Shown here one piece after another: positions 51,749 through 59,808 of a stretch of DNA of 59,808 bases. The position numbers and the translations under genes are program-made. The notes below the pieces were generated by a model. It was not told the origin of the DNA. It ran no database searches and saw nothing but the letters and a program-made list of their open reading frames with translations. The DNA lies in assembly GCA_013820875.1 (NCBI GenBank), contig JACDHS010000011.1:1-59808 (forward strand), given 5' to 3'. This DNA is from Verrucomicrobiota bacterium (lineage in GTDB: Bacteria > Verrucomicrobiota > Verrucomicrobiia > Limisphaerales > JACDHS01). The stretch's first letter is position 1. Every line of letters begins with the position of its first letter.

Positions 51749-53314
51749 CTAACGTGCGAAACTGCGGGTCAGCAACCGTGCGGCACGGTCATATATTTTC
51801 ACATGCAACCTGGAGAGAATGACCCGTTCTCGAACCGATTTGTCGAGGACCATAAACCAACCCAATACCAACCCGGAGATGCCGGTCAGAGTAGCGCCGG
51901 CAAATGCGCCACCAAAACCGGAGATATTCATGGCCACAGACCTGGCGACATAGGCAATTGGGAACAATACGATCATCAACAGGACGGCCCGTGATGCATC
52001 GTCCCAGAGAAACCTCCAAAACGAGTATTTAAACATCCTCGCCGTCAGCAACGGCATCAGCCACATCGAGGTCAACAGTGCAGCCAGGAAGTTAGCGGCA
52101 ACCACACCGATCAAACCATATTTTAGCCCCAGCCAGACGGAGAGGCTGAGATTGACCACCCCTTCCAGCATGCGAACGAGACATTGACCGCGCACCGCCA
52201 GGTTGGCAGAAAGGATAACCCGGTTGGGCATGTTCCATAAACCTGCGATGATCGTGAACGCCAGGGCCAGGTCCACCAGTGGTCCAGCGTAATTCACATC
52301 CCCCACCCACTTGCCGATGAAGTTGGCATTTCCCGCCCAGACACTGAAAGCGAAAACCACTGCCAACCCGCTGGAAATTCCAAACAATTGCCGGTAAGCG
52401 AACAGGCTTTCGCTCATCTTATTTTGGCCCAGCATCTGGCCGAGCATGGGCCGGGCATTCTCAGAAATTAACCAGACCAACCCGGAGGTTAATTCATAGA
52501 AGCGACCCGTCAGGACCAATGCCGTGATGGCCTCCACGGATACGACTTTGGCGGCAATCGCGCTATCCATTGAATGAATGGCCATTCCGGCGATACCGCC
52601 CAGACTGAACCAAATGCCCAACCCACCGATCTGTTTGAAGTCCTGCCAGGAGGCGAGGCGGTAACGAATCCGCAGATTTGGCAACAAACGATAGACTCTA
52701 AACGCAGCAAGAATGGCCGTGGTTGTGCGGGAAACGACGTGAGCAATCGCGAGCGAAAACACGCCAAAACCAAGTTTCAAAAGCACAACCGTCAAAACAG
52801 TCCGAATTACAATCAGCAGAAGACCAATCAGGTTGTCCACATGCATCTGCTGGTTCGCGACCAGGAGAGCGGAAAATGTCTGGCTGCCAATTGAAACCGC
52901 AACACCCAGGACCGATAACGCCATCATCAAAGTAGCGTCCCGATGCAGATCCGGGCGGATCGGGAAAAAGTGAGGAAACGCAAAAGACATTGCGATTCCC
53001 AGCACAAGTATCACGAGGACAATCAGGTTCTGCGCAAAAAATGCGGTGCTTGCGAGTCGATTGATTTTATCTGTATCGGTCAGGTTACTGAGCCGCGCTG
53101 CTTGCGTGCGTAATCCAGCGGTTATTCCTATGTCGAGCAGCGCGAGCCAGGTCAGGACATCCAGTGTCAGACTGAAAATTGCGAATTCCTCACGATCCAG
53201 GTAGCGCAACGTGAAGGGCGTCAAAAAGAGACCGACCAACACGTGAAGCAACATCCGGACAGACCCCGTGCTGACTCCGGCAAGATAATTTTGGAAGCGA
53301 GTGCTTTGAGACAT
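51749..53314 (-). CDS. Polysaccharide flippase (Wzx, MATE/MOP superfamily)
   Basis: A 521-aa membrane protein with about 12-14 hydrophobic segments and the N-terminal family pattern: SVRMLLHVLVGLFLTPFTLR, then DREEFAIFSLTLD. It would flip undecaprenyl-linked repeat units to the periplasmic face for polymerisation by the Wzy-like protein encoded at 42885-44369. The length is slightly above the usual 420-500 aa. Charged residues in the membrane regions (such as RLLPNLRIRYR between segments) are in the expected cytoplasmic loops. It follows the UDP-sugar dehydrogenase gene after 53 bases. Confidence 0.93.
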   Translation of the reverse strand: MSQSTRFQNYLAGVSTGSVRMLLHVLVGLFLTPFTLRYLDREEFAIFSLTLDVLTWLALLDIGITAGLRTQAARLSNLTDTDKINRLASTAFFAQNLIVLVILVLGIAMSFAFPHFFPIRPDLHRDATLMMALSVLGVAVSIGSQTFSALLVANQQMHVDNLIGLLLIVIRTVLTVVLLKLGFGVFSLAIAHVVSRTTTAILAAFRVYRLLPNLRIRYRLASWQDFKQIGGLGIWFSLGGIAGMAIHSMDSAIAAKVVSVEAITALVLTGRFYELTSGLVWLISENARPMLGQMLGQNKMSESLFAYRQLFGISSGLAVVFAFSVWAGNANFIGKWVGDVNYAGPLVDLALAFTIIAGLWNMPNRVILSANLAVRGQCLVRMLEGVVNLSLSVWLGLKYGLIGVVAANFLAALLTSMWLMPLLTARMFKYSFWRFLWDDASRAVLLMIVLFPIAYVARSVAMNISGFGGAFAGATLTGISGLVLGWFMVLDKSVRERVILSRLHVKIYDRAARLLTRSFAR

Positions 53315-53367
53315 TTGGTTGAATCAGCAGCCGCTGATGAACGTTTCGTTTCCATCCGACCTTCGGA

Positions 53368-54657
53368 TCAAGCCTTGAAAATTTTGCAGCTTTCGGCGAC
53401 TGGCACGCCGGCCATTGCGTTGCGGGTGTCAACAATTGTGCCCACCCATTTTCCAAGTTGCTTGTAATTGACGGCATCGTGCGCGGTGGCAATCACAACA
53501 GCGTCAAACTCCCTGATGGTTTGCTGATTCCATGAAATGGATTGCATTCCAGCCCAATGAGAATGCTCGCGCGATGGACGAATCACCGGCACGTGGGGAT
53601 CAAAATAGGCAACCTGTGCGCCGCCCTGCTTGAGGATATCCATCAAGTGATAACTCGGCGATTCCCGGTCATCATCCACGTTTGGTTTATAAGCCAGTCC
53701 AACAATCAAAATACGACTGCCATTAACTGGCTTGCCGTTTGTGTTCAGCGCATGGGCGATCTGATCCACAACGTGTTGAGGCATCGCCGTGTTGATTTCG
53801 CCGGCTAATTCTATGAATCGGGTGTGCTGGCCATATTCACGGGCTTTCCATGTCAGATAAAATGGATCGATTGGAATGCAGTGCCCGCCCAGGCCGGGCC
53901 CGGGATAAAATGGCATATAACCGAACGGCTTTGTTTTCGCCGCGCCGATGACTTCCCAGATATCAACTCCCATTGCGGCATAAACAATTTTGAGTTCGTT
54001 CACCAACGCGATGTTCACGCTGCGAAAAATGTTTTCCAAAAGCTTGGTCGCTTCCGCAGCGCGACATGAGGAAACAGGGACAACCGTTTTGATGGCCAGA
54101 CAGTAAAGCGCTTTGGCTCTCTCGGTGCATGCCGCCGTATAACCACCGACAATTTTTGGTATCTCGGAAACACGGCTGAGCGGATTGCCCGGGTCTTCCC
54201 TTTCCGGGGAAAACGCGAGGTGAAAGTCCACACCCGCCTGCAAGCCGGAACCTTTCTCCAGAACAACCCGCAGCTCATCCTCCGTTGTGCCCGGATAAGT
54301 CGTTGACTCTAACACCACAAGCACTCCTCGTTGCAGATGCGGCGCGACGGCTTCTCCGGTTTTAATGATGTAGGAAATATCCGGCTCCCGATGTTTTGTC
54401 AGCGGAGTCGGAACACAGATAATCACCGCTTCAACCTCCTGAACACGTTGGAAATCTGCGCAGGCGGAGAAACGTCCAGCGTAAACCTCTTTTTCAACTT
54501 CAGCAGATTCGATGTGTTTGATGTAGCTCTTCCCCGCGCTGATCGAATCTACTTTGGTTTGATCCACATCCAACCCGAGCACCTTGACGCCTGCGCGAGC
54601 AAAGTGCAGGGAAAGAGGCAAACCAACATAGCCAAGTCCAATGATAGCAATATGCAT
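53368..54657 (-). CDS. UDP-sugar 6-dehydrogenase (UDP-GlcNAc/ManNAc dehydrogenase type, WbpA/WecC-like)
   Basis: A 429-aa nucleotide-sugar dehydrogenase. The NAD motif is IIGLGYVGLPLSLHFA at the N-terminus, the catalytic Cys is in PGLGGHCIPIDPFY, and the C-terminal UDP-binding domain shows GLAYKPNVDDDRESPS. The GHCIPIDP form and EVIGAAKTKPFG segment match the group acting on UDP-N-acetylhexosamines, giving uronic acids and therefore an acidic polymer. The start at 54657 gives the canonical MHIAIIGLGYVG; the open frame continues to 54927, but that would overlap the kinase gene. The exact hexosamine is not certain. Confidence 0.94.
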   Translation of the reverse strand: MHIAIIGLGYVGLPLSLHFARAGVKVLGLDVDQTKVDSISAGKSYIKHIESAEVEKEVYAGRFSACADFQRVQEVEAVIICVPTPLTKHREPDISYIIKTGEAVAPHLQRGVLVVLESTTYPGTTEDELRVVLEKGSGLQAGVDFHLAFSPEREDPGNPLSRVSEIPKIVGGYTAACTERAKALYCLAIKTVVPVSSCRAAEATKLLENIFRSVNIALVNELKIVYAAMGVDIWEVIGAAKTKPFGYMPFYPGPGLGGHCIPIDPFYLTWKAREYGQHTRFIELAGEINTAMPQHVVDQIAHALNTNGKPVNGSRILIVGLAYKPNVDDDRESPSYHLMDILKQGGAQVAYFDPHVPVIRPSREHSHWAGMQSISWNQQTIREFDAVVIATAHDAVNYKQLGKWVGTIVDTRNAMAGVPVAESCKIFKA

Positions 54658-54716
54658 AGGTAAAATCTGTAAAGGGAATAAATGCGGATCGAGTGCGGCT
54701 CTGAAGGAAGAATGTT

Positions 54717-56903
54717 TCAGGATTTTAGTAATACTCTCGACTCGGGCGCTTCGCCGTAAGTGCCGTTCCCGTAGGCATCTTTCGGAGCGTAGTAATAATA
54801 ATTGCCACTGCGCTCCGGAAGGTAGTTGAGAACGATGCCAGAAGGTTCCACGTTTGCCCGAACCATCAGGTCTACCGCTCGTTTGATTGCGCGTTGCGGA
54901 GTTCCACCTGATTTCACGACGAGGCACACCTGGTCAACAAAAGGTAAAATCAAAAATGTGTCACTGACCGCGTTGATCGGCGCGGTATCAACGATGATGC
55001 GATCAAAGTGGCTGCCTGCTTCGGCGAGCATATCCTGCACAGAACCATTCGCCAGCGCCTCTGCTGGATTCGGAATGCGTGGACCGGAACAGAGAACAAA
55101 CAGATTTGGATAGTTTGTCGGCTGGACCAGTCGGTTCAGGCGAGTGTCACTAACAAAGTAGTCTGTTACCCCGGGTGTTTCCGGCGGTAAATCAAAATTA
55201 GCGCCGACACTTGGCTTTCTCAGGTCGAGGTCGATCAAGAGGGTGCGCTTTCCTTCCTGCGCCTGGCATATCGCGTAATTCAAGCTGCAGAACGTTTTCC
55301 CCTCCGCCGGAGCAGCACTGGTGAAAAGCATGGTCCTCTTTTCATTTTTAATATCAACAATGCTGGATGTTGTTCGCAATGTGCGAAAACCTTCCGAGCA
55401 AAGAGAAGCAGGTGATTCGGCAGTAATGTGCGGAAATTTCTTATTCTTTCCTTTAGCCGTTGCTGGAATGGCCGCCCAAACAGGCAGCCTGAGAATATCT
55501 TCGGCTTCATCAACAGTTTGAATCGAACCGCGAACGGATCGCAGCAGGTAAAGCAGCGCAACCATCCCGATAAAACTCAGCATAAAAGAGCCGCCCGCCA
55601 GGATCAGCCTTGAACGCGCGATTGGAGTCGCGGGCTGGCTGGCCGGTTCCACCATCGTCAAGCTCGCTTGTCCCAATCCTTTGCTGAGATCGGTCTCCTT
55701 CAGCCTTTTCAAAACGGAATCGTAGAGCGCCCGATCCGATTGCAATTCTCTCAGCAGAACGTTGTACCCAACGCTTTTCTTATCCAACTCCATCGCCTCT
55801 GCCTGGGTTTGCCTCAATGCCTGTTCCAGATTCTTTTCGCGGGCGAGAGCGGCATCGTAGGAAGCCTGGACGGAGGAACGGACTTTCTCGGCAAAGCTAT
55901 AAACAACTTTCTCCAGTTCGACCAGTTGTTGCCGCGCCTGCCGCAATTTTGGAAATGTCGGTTGATACTCAACTGCCAGTAACGCCACCCTTGTCTCTTG
56001 CTCGACCAAACGCTTTCGGAGTTCCGATACTGCCATATCAGCCTGCACACTGGGTAAGGCGAGGATGGCTGCCGGGTTTGTGCTGATGCTGTTGAGCTGA
56101 TCCACTTCTGCCTGGATACCAAGGCGAGCGGATTGAGCGTCCGTGTATCGCGAAGTCAAATCCCGGATCTTGCCAAGGGTAATATGCTCCCGGTCTTCAA
56201 TCGAAATGGTTTGGGTCGCTTCCCTATAAGTCTGTATCTCCTGTTCCGATTCCTCCAACTTCGCTTTCAGTTTCATGGCTTCCTCATGGAGTAAACCGTT
56301 GGCGGCTTTCGAAGTGCTGAACTGGTCATACAAGTTTTGCCGAATGAATTCCTGCGATACGGAGTTGGCTAACATAATCGTCATCTCCGAATCCCGATGC
56401 TGAACCGTGATATCAATCAAACGCGTCTCTGGCCGCAGCTTAACGCTAATCATTCCTGCAAGCGCTCGAACCAACTTTGCTTCCGACACAGGTCCGTCCT
56501 TTTGAAGGATGAAGCCTGGGTTCGAAGCCAATTCGTTGGTCTCAATGACGCGGCGCAACACACTGCTATTCTTTACATTCTGGACAATCGTGTTGATCGC
56601 TTCCGGGGAGCGCAGATCGTGACGGGACACAGAGTCGGTTCCAATCAGCTTACGTTCCTCCTGTTCCACTTGCAGCACCGCTTTGGCCTGGTATTTCAAC
56701 GGAGTACGTGACGCATAATAAAATACGCCTCCAGCCGCAGTCAGGCTTACAAGCAGGATTAAAAGCCACTTTTCCAGCAGCAAATGGAATAGCCCGCGGA
56801 AATCAAACGGCTTCGTGACATCAATTATTTCAGCAGACGCCGGCATGGGCTGCCGATCGGGCGCCGAGTGATTGGACCCATTCTTTGACATTTCAAACTT
56901 CAT
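54717..56903 (-). CDS. Chain-length regulator / BY-type tyrosine autokinase (Wzc-like)
   Basis: A 728-aa protein. A Wzz domain begins near residue 30 with a membrane segment (about 46-66). A long coiled-coil periplasmic region (about 190-400) and a second membrane segment (about 430-455) follow. The C-terminal P-loop kinase has Walker A SAAPAEGKT (528-537), Walker A' LLIDLDLRKP and Walker B IIVDTAPI. The tail carries a YYYY cluster at 702-705 plus Tyr 711 and 716, the usual autophosphorylation sites. It controls polymer length and export with Wzy and an outer-membrane channel. The start at 56903 has GGAG about 12 bases upstream; a frame open to 57032 would overlap the next gene. No phosphatase (Wzb) gene is seen. 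Confidence 0.94.
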   Translation of the reverse strand: MKFEMSKNGSNHSAPDRQPMPASAEIIDVTKPFDFRGLFHLLLEKWLLILLVSLTAAGGVFYYASRTPLKYQAKAVLQVEQEERKLIGTDSVSRHDLRSPEAINTIVQNVKNSSVLRRVIETNELASNPGFILQKDGPVSEAKLVRALAGMISVKLRPETRLIDITVQHRDSEMTIMLANSVSQEFIRQNLYDQFSTSKAANGLLHEEAMKLKAKLEESEQEIQTYREATQTISIEDREHITLGKIRDLTSRYTDAQSARLGIQAEVDQLNSISTNPAAILALPSVQADMAVSELRKRLVEQETRVALLAVEYQPTFPKLRQARQQLVELEKVVYSFAEKVRSSVQASYDAALAREKNLEQALRQTQAEAMELDKKSVGYNVLLRELQSDRALYDSVLKRLKETDLSKGLGQASLTMVEPASQPATPIARSRLILAGGSFMLSFIGMVALLYLLRSVRGSIQTVDEAEDILRLPVWAAIPATAKGKNKKFPHITAESPASLCSEGFRTLRTTSSIVDIKNEKRTMLFTSAAPAEGKTFCSLNYAICQAQEGKRTLLIDLDLRKPSVGANFDLPPETPGVTDYFVSDTRLNRLVQPTNYPNLFVLCSGPRIPNPAEALANGSVQDMLAEAGSHFDRIIVDTAPINAVSDTFLILPFVDQVCLVVKSGGTPQRAIKRAVDLMVRANVEPSGIVLNYLPERSGNYYYYAPKDAYGNGTYGEAPESRVLLKS

Positions 56904-56970
56904 ACATGGAAAGAACTCCAAACGGAGGACGGTAGTTTTTAAGACGAATCCCGACGTGGATAAGACAGGA

Positions 56971-58929
56971 TCAAGCGGGAACTTCCACGAGGCATCGCGG
57001 TTGTTTCGCCGTCCTGGTTTGCCGACTGGCAATTTCCTGCAACCTGTCGGGAGCTTCAGTAACGCTCTTAAGAAAAGGTTTATACTCCGGAACGATTCCC
57101 TGCATGATCGTCTTCAAATGCCCGGGTTTCGAAACGTGCAAACAACTCTGCATCTGGGAGAACTGATCACAGAGCCAACTCAATGGAAGCGGCTCGGATA
57201 TGAATCGTAGAATCTTGGGATGATTGGTCGGCGCAAGGTTTTCACCTTCATGCTGTAACTCTTCATACAGTTTTTCCCCCGGTCGCAACCCAACGTATTC
57301 GATTTCAATGTCCTCGCCGGCTTTCAATCCGCAGAGTTCGATCAACTGTTTGGCCAGATCGAGAATTTTGATCGGCTTACCCATATCCAGCACAAATATT
57401 TCGCCTCCCGAACCAAGAGCACCGCTTTGCAGAACGAGACTTACCGCTTCAGGAATGGTCATGAAGTACCGGGTCATGTCGGGATGCGTTACTTTGACCG
57501 GACCACCCGCCGCGATCTGCCGTTTGAATGTTGGAATAACGCTGCCCGATGATCCTAGAACATTCCCAAACCGAACGGCCATGAAACGCGTCCGCTCCGG
57601 AGCGGACGCGTGCAGAGACTGAACGTAAAGTTCCGCCAACCGCTTTGTCGCCCCCATCACGCTTGTAGGATTGATGGCTTTGTCCGTTGAGATCATCACA
57701 AAGCGTTCGACCCCATATTCCTGCGCTAAACGGGCCAGCAGAGCTGTGCCCATGGTATTGTTTTTAATCGCTTCCGCAGGCTGCTCTTCCATCAACGGCA
57801 CATGCTTGTGCGCGGCTGCATGAAAGACGACGTCGGGCGCGTACTCCTGGAAAATCTGGCGCATCCGGAATTCATCAACAATATCCCCGACCAGCGGACT
57901 AATGAGGCGGGCGTAACCTCTTTCAATCAGTTCCTGTTCGATAAGAAACAATTGCACCTCGGATTGATCCAGGAGGAGCAGCTTGCCAGGATTGAATAGC
58001 GCGATTTGTCGGCAGAGTTCACTGCCGATGCTGCCACCGGCGCCGGTGACAAGGACCACTTTGTCCTGGAGGCATTCTTCAATGTTGGTTTTATCCAGCG
58101 TGATCGGTTCGCGGCCCAAAAGATCTTCAATCTCAACGGGACGCAACCGACTCGCCCGAACTTTTCCCGAGGCAAGTTGATCGAGTGAAGGCACAGTGGT
58201 GAATCTTCTGTTGCCCCGTTGCAGAAGTGTGACCACTTCCTTCATTCGCTTTGCGGAAGCGGATGGCATCGCAATGACCACTTCATCCATGTAAAGGCTG
58301 AAGCGCGGATCCGCCAGCATCTCGGGTCCACCCAGGACTGGCACATTATGAACACGCGAACGCCACTTGTTCTTGTTGTCATCGAAGAACGCAACGGGAT
58401 ACATGCCGAGTCCCCGTTTGCTGAGCAGATCACGCACGAGCGCCGCCCCAACATCGCCAGCTCCAATGATCCCGATGCGACGGCACTGCTGACGCCGTTT
58501 TCCACCCGGCGAAAGCAAACGCTCGCGGGCAACCCTGAAGAACAACCGACTGGTGCAAAGCCCGCCAAAAGCCAGGACGAATTGCGACAGGAGCACGCAA
58601 TCCGACGGCAAACGATTGCTATTATCGAAATAGCCCCAGGTGAACAAGGCCGCTGATGGAATTGCCAGGCCACAAAATAATCGTCGAAGATCCGGAAGGC
58701 TGAAATAACTAAGCAGGCCCGCGCATTGCCCCACGAATAGAAGAAACGCTAATTGAATAGGCACGACATGCAGGAGATGCCTCGGAAAATACTTCCAATC
58801 AACTGCTGGAATGTGAAAGTCGAATCTCAACTGATAGGCAGCCCAGAGGCTGCCGACCAGGACACTGCTATAGACCGTCGTCACGATCAAAATGCGTAAA
58901 TACCGTCGATTGGGATTTGTTGCTGTCAT
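56971..58929 (-). CDS. Membrane NDP-sugar 4,6-dehydratase (WbpM/CapD/PglF family)
   Basis: A 652-aa protein with about four N-terminal membrane segments (about 10-135), a CoA-binding-like Rossmann domain (about 150-270; IGIIGAGDVGAALVRDLL) and a C-terminal SDR dehydratase. The latter has TGAGGSIGSELCRQ (294-307) and the STDKAINPTSVMGATK motif, in which Met replaces the usual catalytic Tyr, as expected for this family. It would convert UDP-GlcNAc to the 4-keto-6-deoxy sugar, the first step to bacillosamine, QuiNAc or FucNAc. The ATG at 58929 is preferred; a GTG at 58959 is also in frame. No clear ribosome site for either. Confidence 0.94.
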   Translation of the reverse strand: MTATNPNRRYLRILIVTTVYSSVLVGSLWAAYQLRFDFHIPAVDWKYFPRHLLHVVPIQLAFLLFVGQCAGLLSYFSLPDLRRLFCGLAIPSAALFTWGYFDNSNRLPSDCVLLSQFVLAFGGLCTSRLFFRVARERLLSPGGKRRQQCRRIGIIGAGDVGAALVRDLLSKRGLGMYPVAFFDDNKNKWRSRVHNVPVLGGPEMLADPRFSLYMDEVVIAMPSASAKRMKEVVTLLQRGNRRFTTVPSLDQLASGKVRASRLRPVEIEDLLGREPITLDKTNIEECLQDKVVLVTGAGGSIGSELCRQIALFNPGKLLLLDQSEVQLFLIEQELIERGYARLISPLVGDIVDEFRMRQIFQEYAPDVVFHAAAHKHVPLMEEQPAEAIKNNTMGTALLARLAQEYGVERFVMISTDKAINPTSVMGATKRLAELYVQSLHASAPERTRFMAVRFGNVLGSSGSVIPTFKRQIAAGGPVKVTHPDMTRYFMTIPEAVSLVLQSGALGSGGEIFVLDMGKPIKILDLAKQLIELCGLKAGEDIEIEYVGLRPGEKLYEELQHEGENLAPTNHPKILRFISEPLPLSWLCDQFSQMQSCLHVSKPGHLKTIMQGIVPEYKPFLKSVTEAPDRLQEIASRQTRTAKQPRCLVEVPA

Positions 58930-59097
58930 ACTACGAGTAAGATTAAGAGCACGCCTCACTGTCTGAGAATGAGCGGAACCGGCTGCCAGCCATTTTCGGC
59001 GGCAACCTGCCGAATGTTCAGACGACGCAATTATCGGGGTGTTGCGTGACTCGGCGGGCTATATAGCAGTTCGTTCCACCCACCCGAATGCCCTCGT

Positions 59098-59688
59098 TCA
59101 CGACGAGCGATTCGGCAGAAGAGTTCTAAAAATAATTTTTAAATCTTCCCAGAGATTGGCCCGGCGCGCGTATTCCAGGTTCAAGAGAATTTTTTGAGGC
59201 ACACAGTAATTCAGATAAAAGTTTTCGACGTTGGATGCCGATTTCAAAAGCATTTCTTCATTTCGGAACGCAAGTGTGGCGAGATCGGTAATGCCTGGTT
59301 TCAATTCCAACACTTGTCGCTGCTCCGGCGAATAGAGATCCACATATTTTGGCAACTCAGGGCGGGGCCCCACGAAACTCATCTCGCCTTTCAGCACGTT
59401 CAGCAATTGCGGCAATTCGTCCATCTTGCTTTTGCGAAGAAAACGGCCAATTCCTGTCACCCTGGGATCGCCATCCTTTGTAACGCCCGGCCCCCGGCTC
59501 TCCGCCTCCAGGATCATCGTTCTAAACTTCAGAATTTGAAACGGCCGGCCCTGGAACCCGATCCGGCGCTGCCGGAAAAAAGCCGGTCCTCCATCATAAA
59601 GCGTAACGCTGGCGGCAATAACCAGAAGGAGCGGACCTAGTATGAACAAGCCGGCCAGCGAAAAAACAAAATCGAAAATGCGTTTCAC
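59098..59688 (-). CDS. Initiating sugar-phosphate transferase (PglC/WcaJ-type, polyprenyl-phosphate)
   Basis: A 196-aa monotopic phosphoglycosyl transferase. A re-entrant membrane helix follows the start ([19 protein letters not shown]). Then [45 protein letters not shown] and the [12 protein letters not shown] segment are the catalytic signature; the Asp-Glu pair of KMDELPQ is the expected active site. It moves a sugar phosphate, probably a UDP-diNAcBac/QuiNAc-type sugar made by the neighbouring dehydratase, onto undecaprenyl phosphate to begin each repeat. The frame is open to 59784, but that stretch is repeat DNA (array 5 and a palindrome), so I prefer the GTG at 59688. Confidence 0.9.
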   Translation of the reverse strand: MKRIFDFVFSLAGLFILGPLLLVIAASVTLYDGGPAFFRQRRIGFQGRPFQILKFRTMILEAESRGPGVTKDGDPRVTGIGRFLRKSKMDELPQLLNVLKGEMSFVGPRPELPKYVDLYSPEQRQVLELKPGITDLATLAFRNEEMLLKSASNVENFYLNYCVPQKILLNLEYARRANLWEDLKIIFRTLLPNRSS

Positions 59689-59709
59689 AGTTTTTTTTGG
59701 GGAACCAGG

Positions 59710-59743
59710 CTGTCCTACCGGCTTCGCCGCCAGAGTAGGACAG
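59710..59743. repeat. Inverted repeat upstream of the initiating transferase
   Basis: CTGTCCTAC (59710-59718) and GTAGGACAG (59735-59743) are perfect 9-bp arms with a GC-rich loop containing GGCTTCGCC. It lies between the preferred GTG start and array 5 and looks like another dispersed palindrome. Confidence 0.6.
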
Positions 59744-59747
59744 CGCA

Positions 59748-59808
59748 GATCATCCGGAAACCGTCCGCACACGTTCCAGGCCATTTTCGGATCATCCGGA
59801 AACCGTCC
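59748..59808. repeat. 42-bp tandem array 5 (start only, cut by window edge)
   Basis: Bases 59748-59766 recur exactly at 59790-59808, an interval of 42. On the reverse strand the unit contains TGTGCGGACG, GTTTCCG and AAAATGG in the same order as array 3 units (TGTGCGGACG-TC-GTTTCCG ... AAAATGG). The array is therefore homologous to array 3 in opposite orientation. The number of units beyond the edge is unknown. Confidence 0.75.

Noticed and set aside
53401-53420. Sigma-54 promoter (TGGCACG ... TTGC)
   Set aside because: The spacing between GG and GC is 13 bases instead of 10, and the site is inside a coding region.

Overview
The window looks like a chromosomal segment of a heterotrophic verrucomicrobium, probably close to Pedosphaera/Limisphaerales. 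This is an inference from the gene families: a DUF1080 (3-keto-disaccharide hydrolase) protein, a very large secreted beta-helix/cadherin-like exoprotein, a small fibronectin-III protein, and many short intergenic palindromes. I see no rRNA, tRNA, CRISPR array, phage or insertion-sequence transposase.

Positions 1-14764 hold mostly housekeeping and signalling genes. There is a metallo-beta-lactamase-fold hydrolase, a DUF1080 protein and a two-gene RND efflux operon (adaptor plus pump) with a TetR-like palindrome just before the first ATG. A + strand run follows: small protein, double-ACT protein, ispF, a 94-aa protein, a class-I glutamine-amidotransferase-like hydrolase and an NtrC-type regulator. 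Then come a GH43 glycosidase and a NarX/NarL-like sensor kinase and regulator, all on the - strand.

Positions 14765-29240 hold a frameshifted FN3 gene, one giant hybrid NRPS-PKS (about 2,929 aa, order C-A-T-KS-AT-KR-T-TE) and, divergent from it, a 1,368-aa secreted beta-helix protein.

Positions 29246-59784 form a 30-kb exopolysaccharide/capsule locus entirely on the - strand. It has an initiating sugar-phosphate transferase, a membrane NDP-sugar dehydratase, a BY-type tyrosine autokinase/chain-length regulator, a UDP-sugar dehydrogenase, a Wzx flippase, two methyltransferases, an arabinose-5-phosphate isomerase, an epimerase, a Wzy/ligase, about eight glycosyltransferases, an SGNH-carbamoyltransferase fusion, a CapK-like adenylate-forming enzyme, a polysaccharide deacetylase and a formyltransferase. 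Together these suggest a Wzx/Wzy-type acidic polysaccharide with carbamoyl, acyl, formyl or methyl decorations. No outer-membrane export protein (Wza) is in view; it may lie past the right edge.

The most unusual signal is non-coding. Five intergenic tandem arrays (about 266-603, 14284-14505, 31243-31620, 42565-42836 and 59748-end) have different unit sequences but nearly all share a 42-bp period. Arrays 3 and 5 are recognisably homologous in opposite orientation. The units carry small dyads, and three arrays lie at transcription gaps or the upstream edge of the polysaccharide locus. I know of no described function for them.
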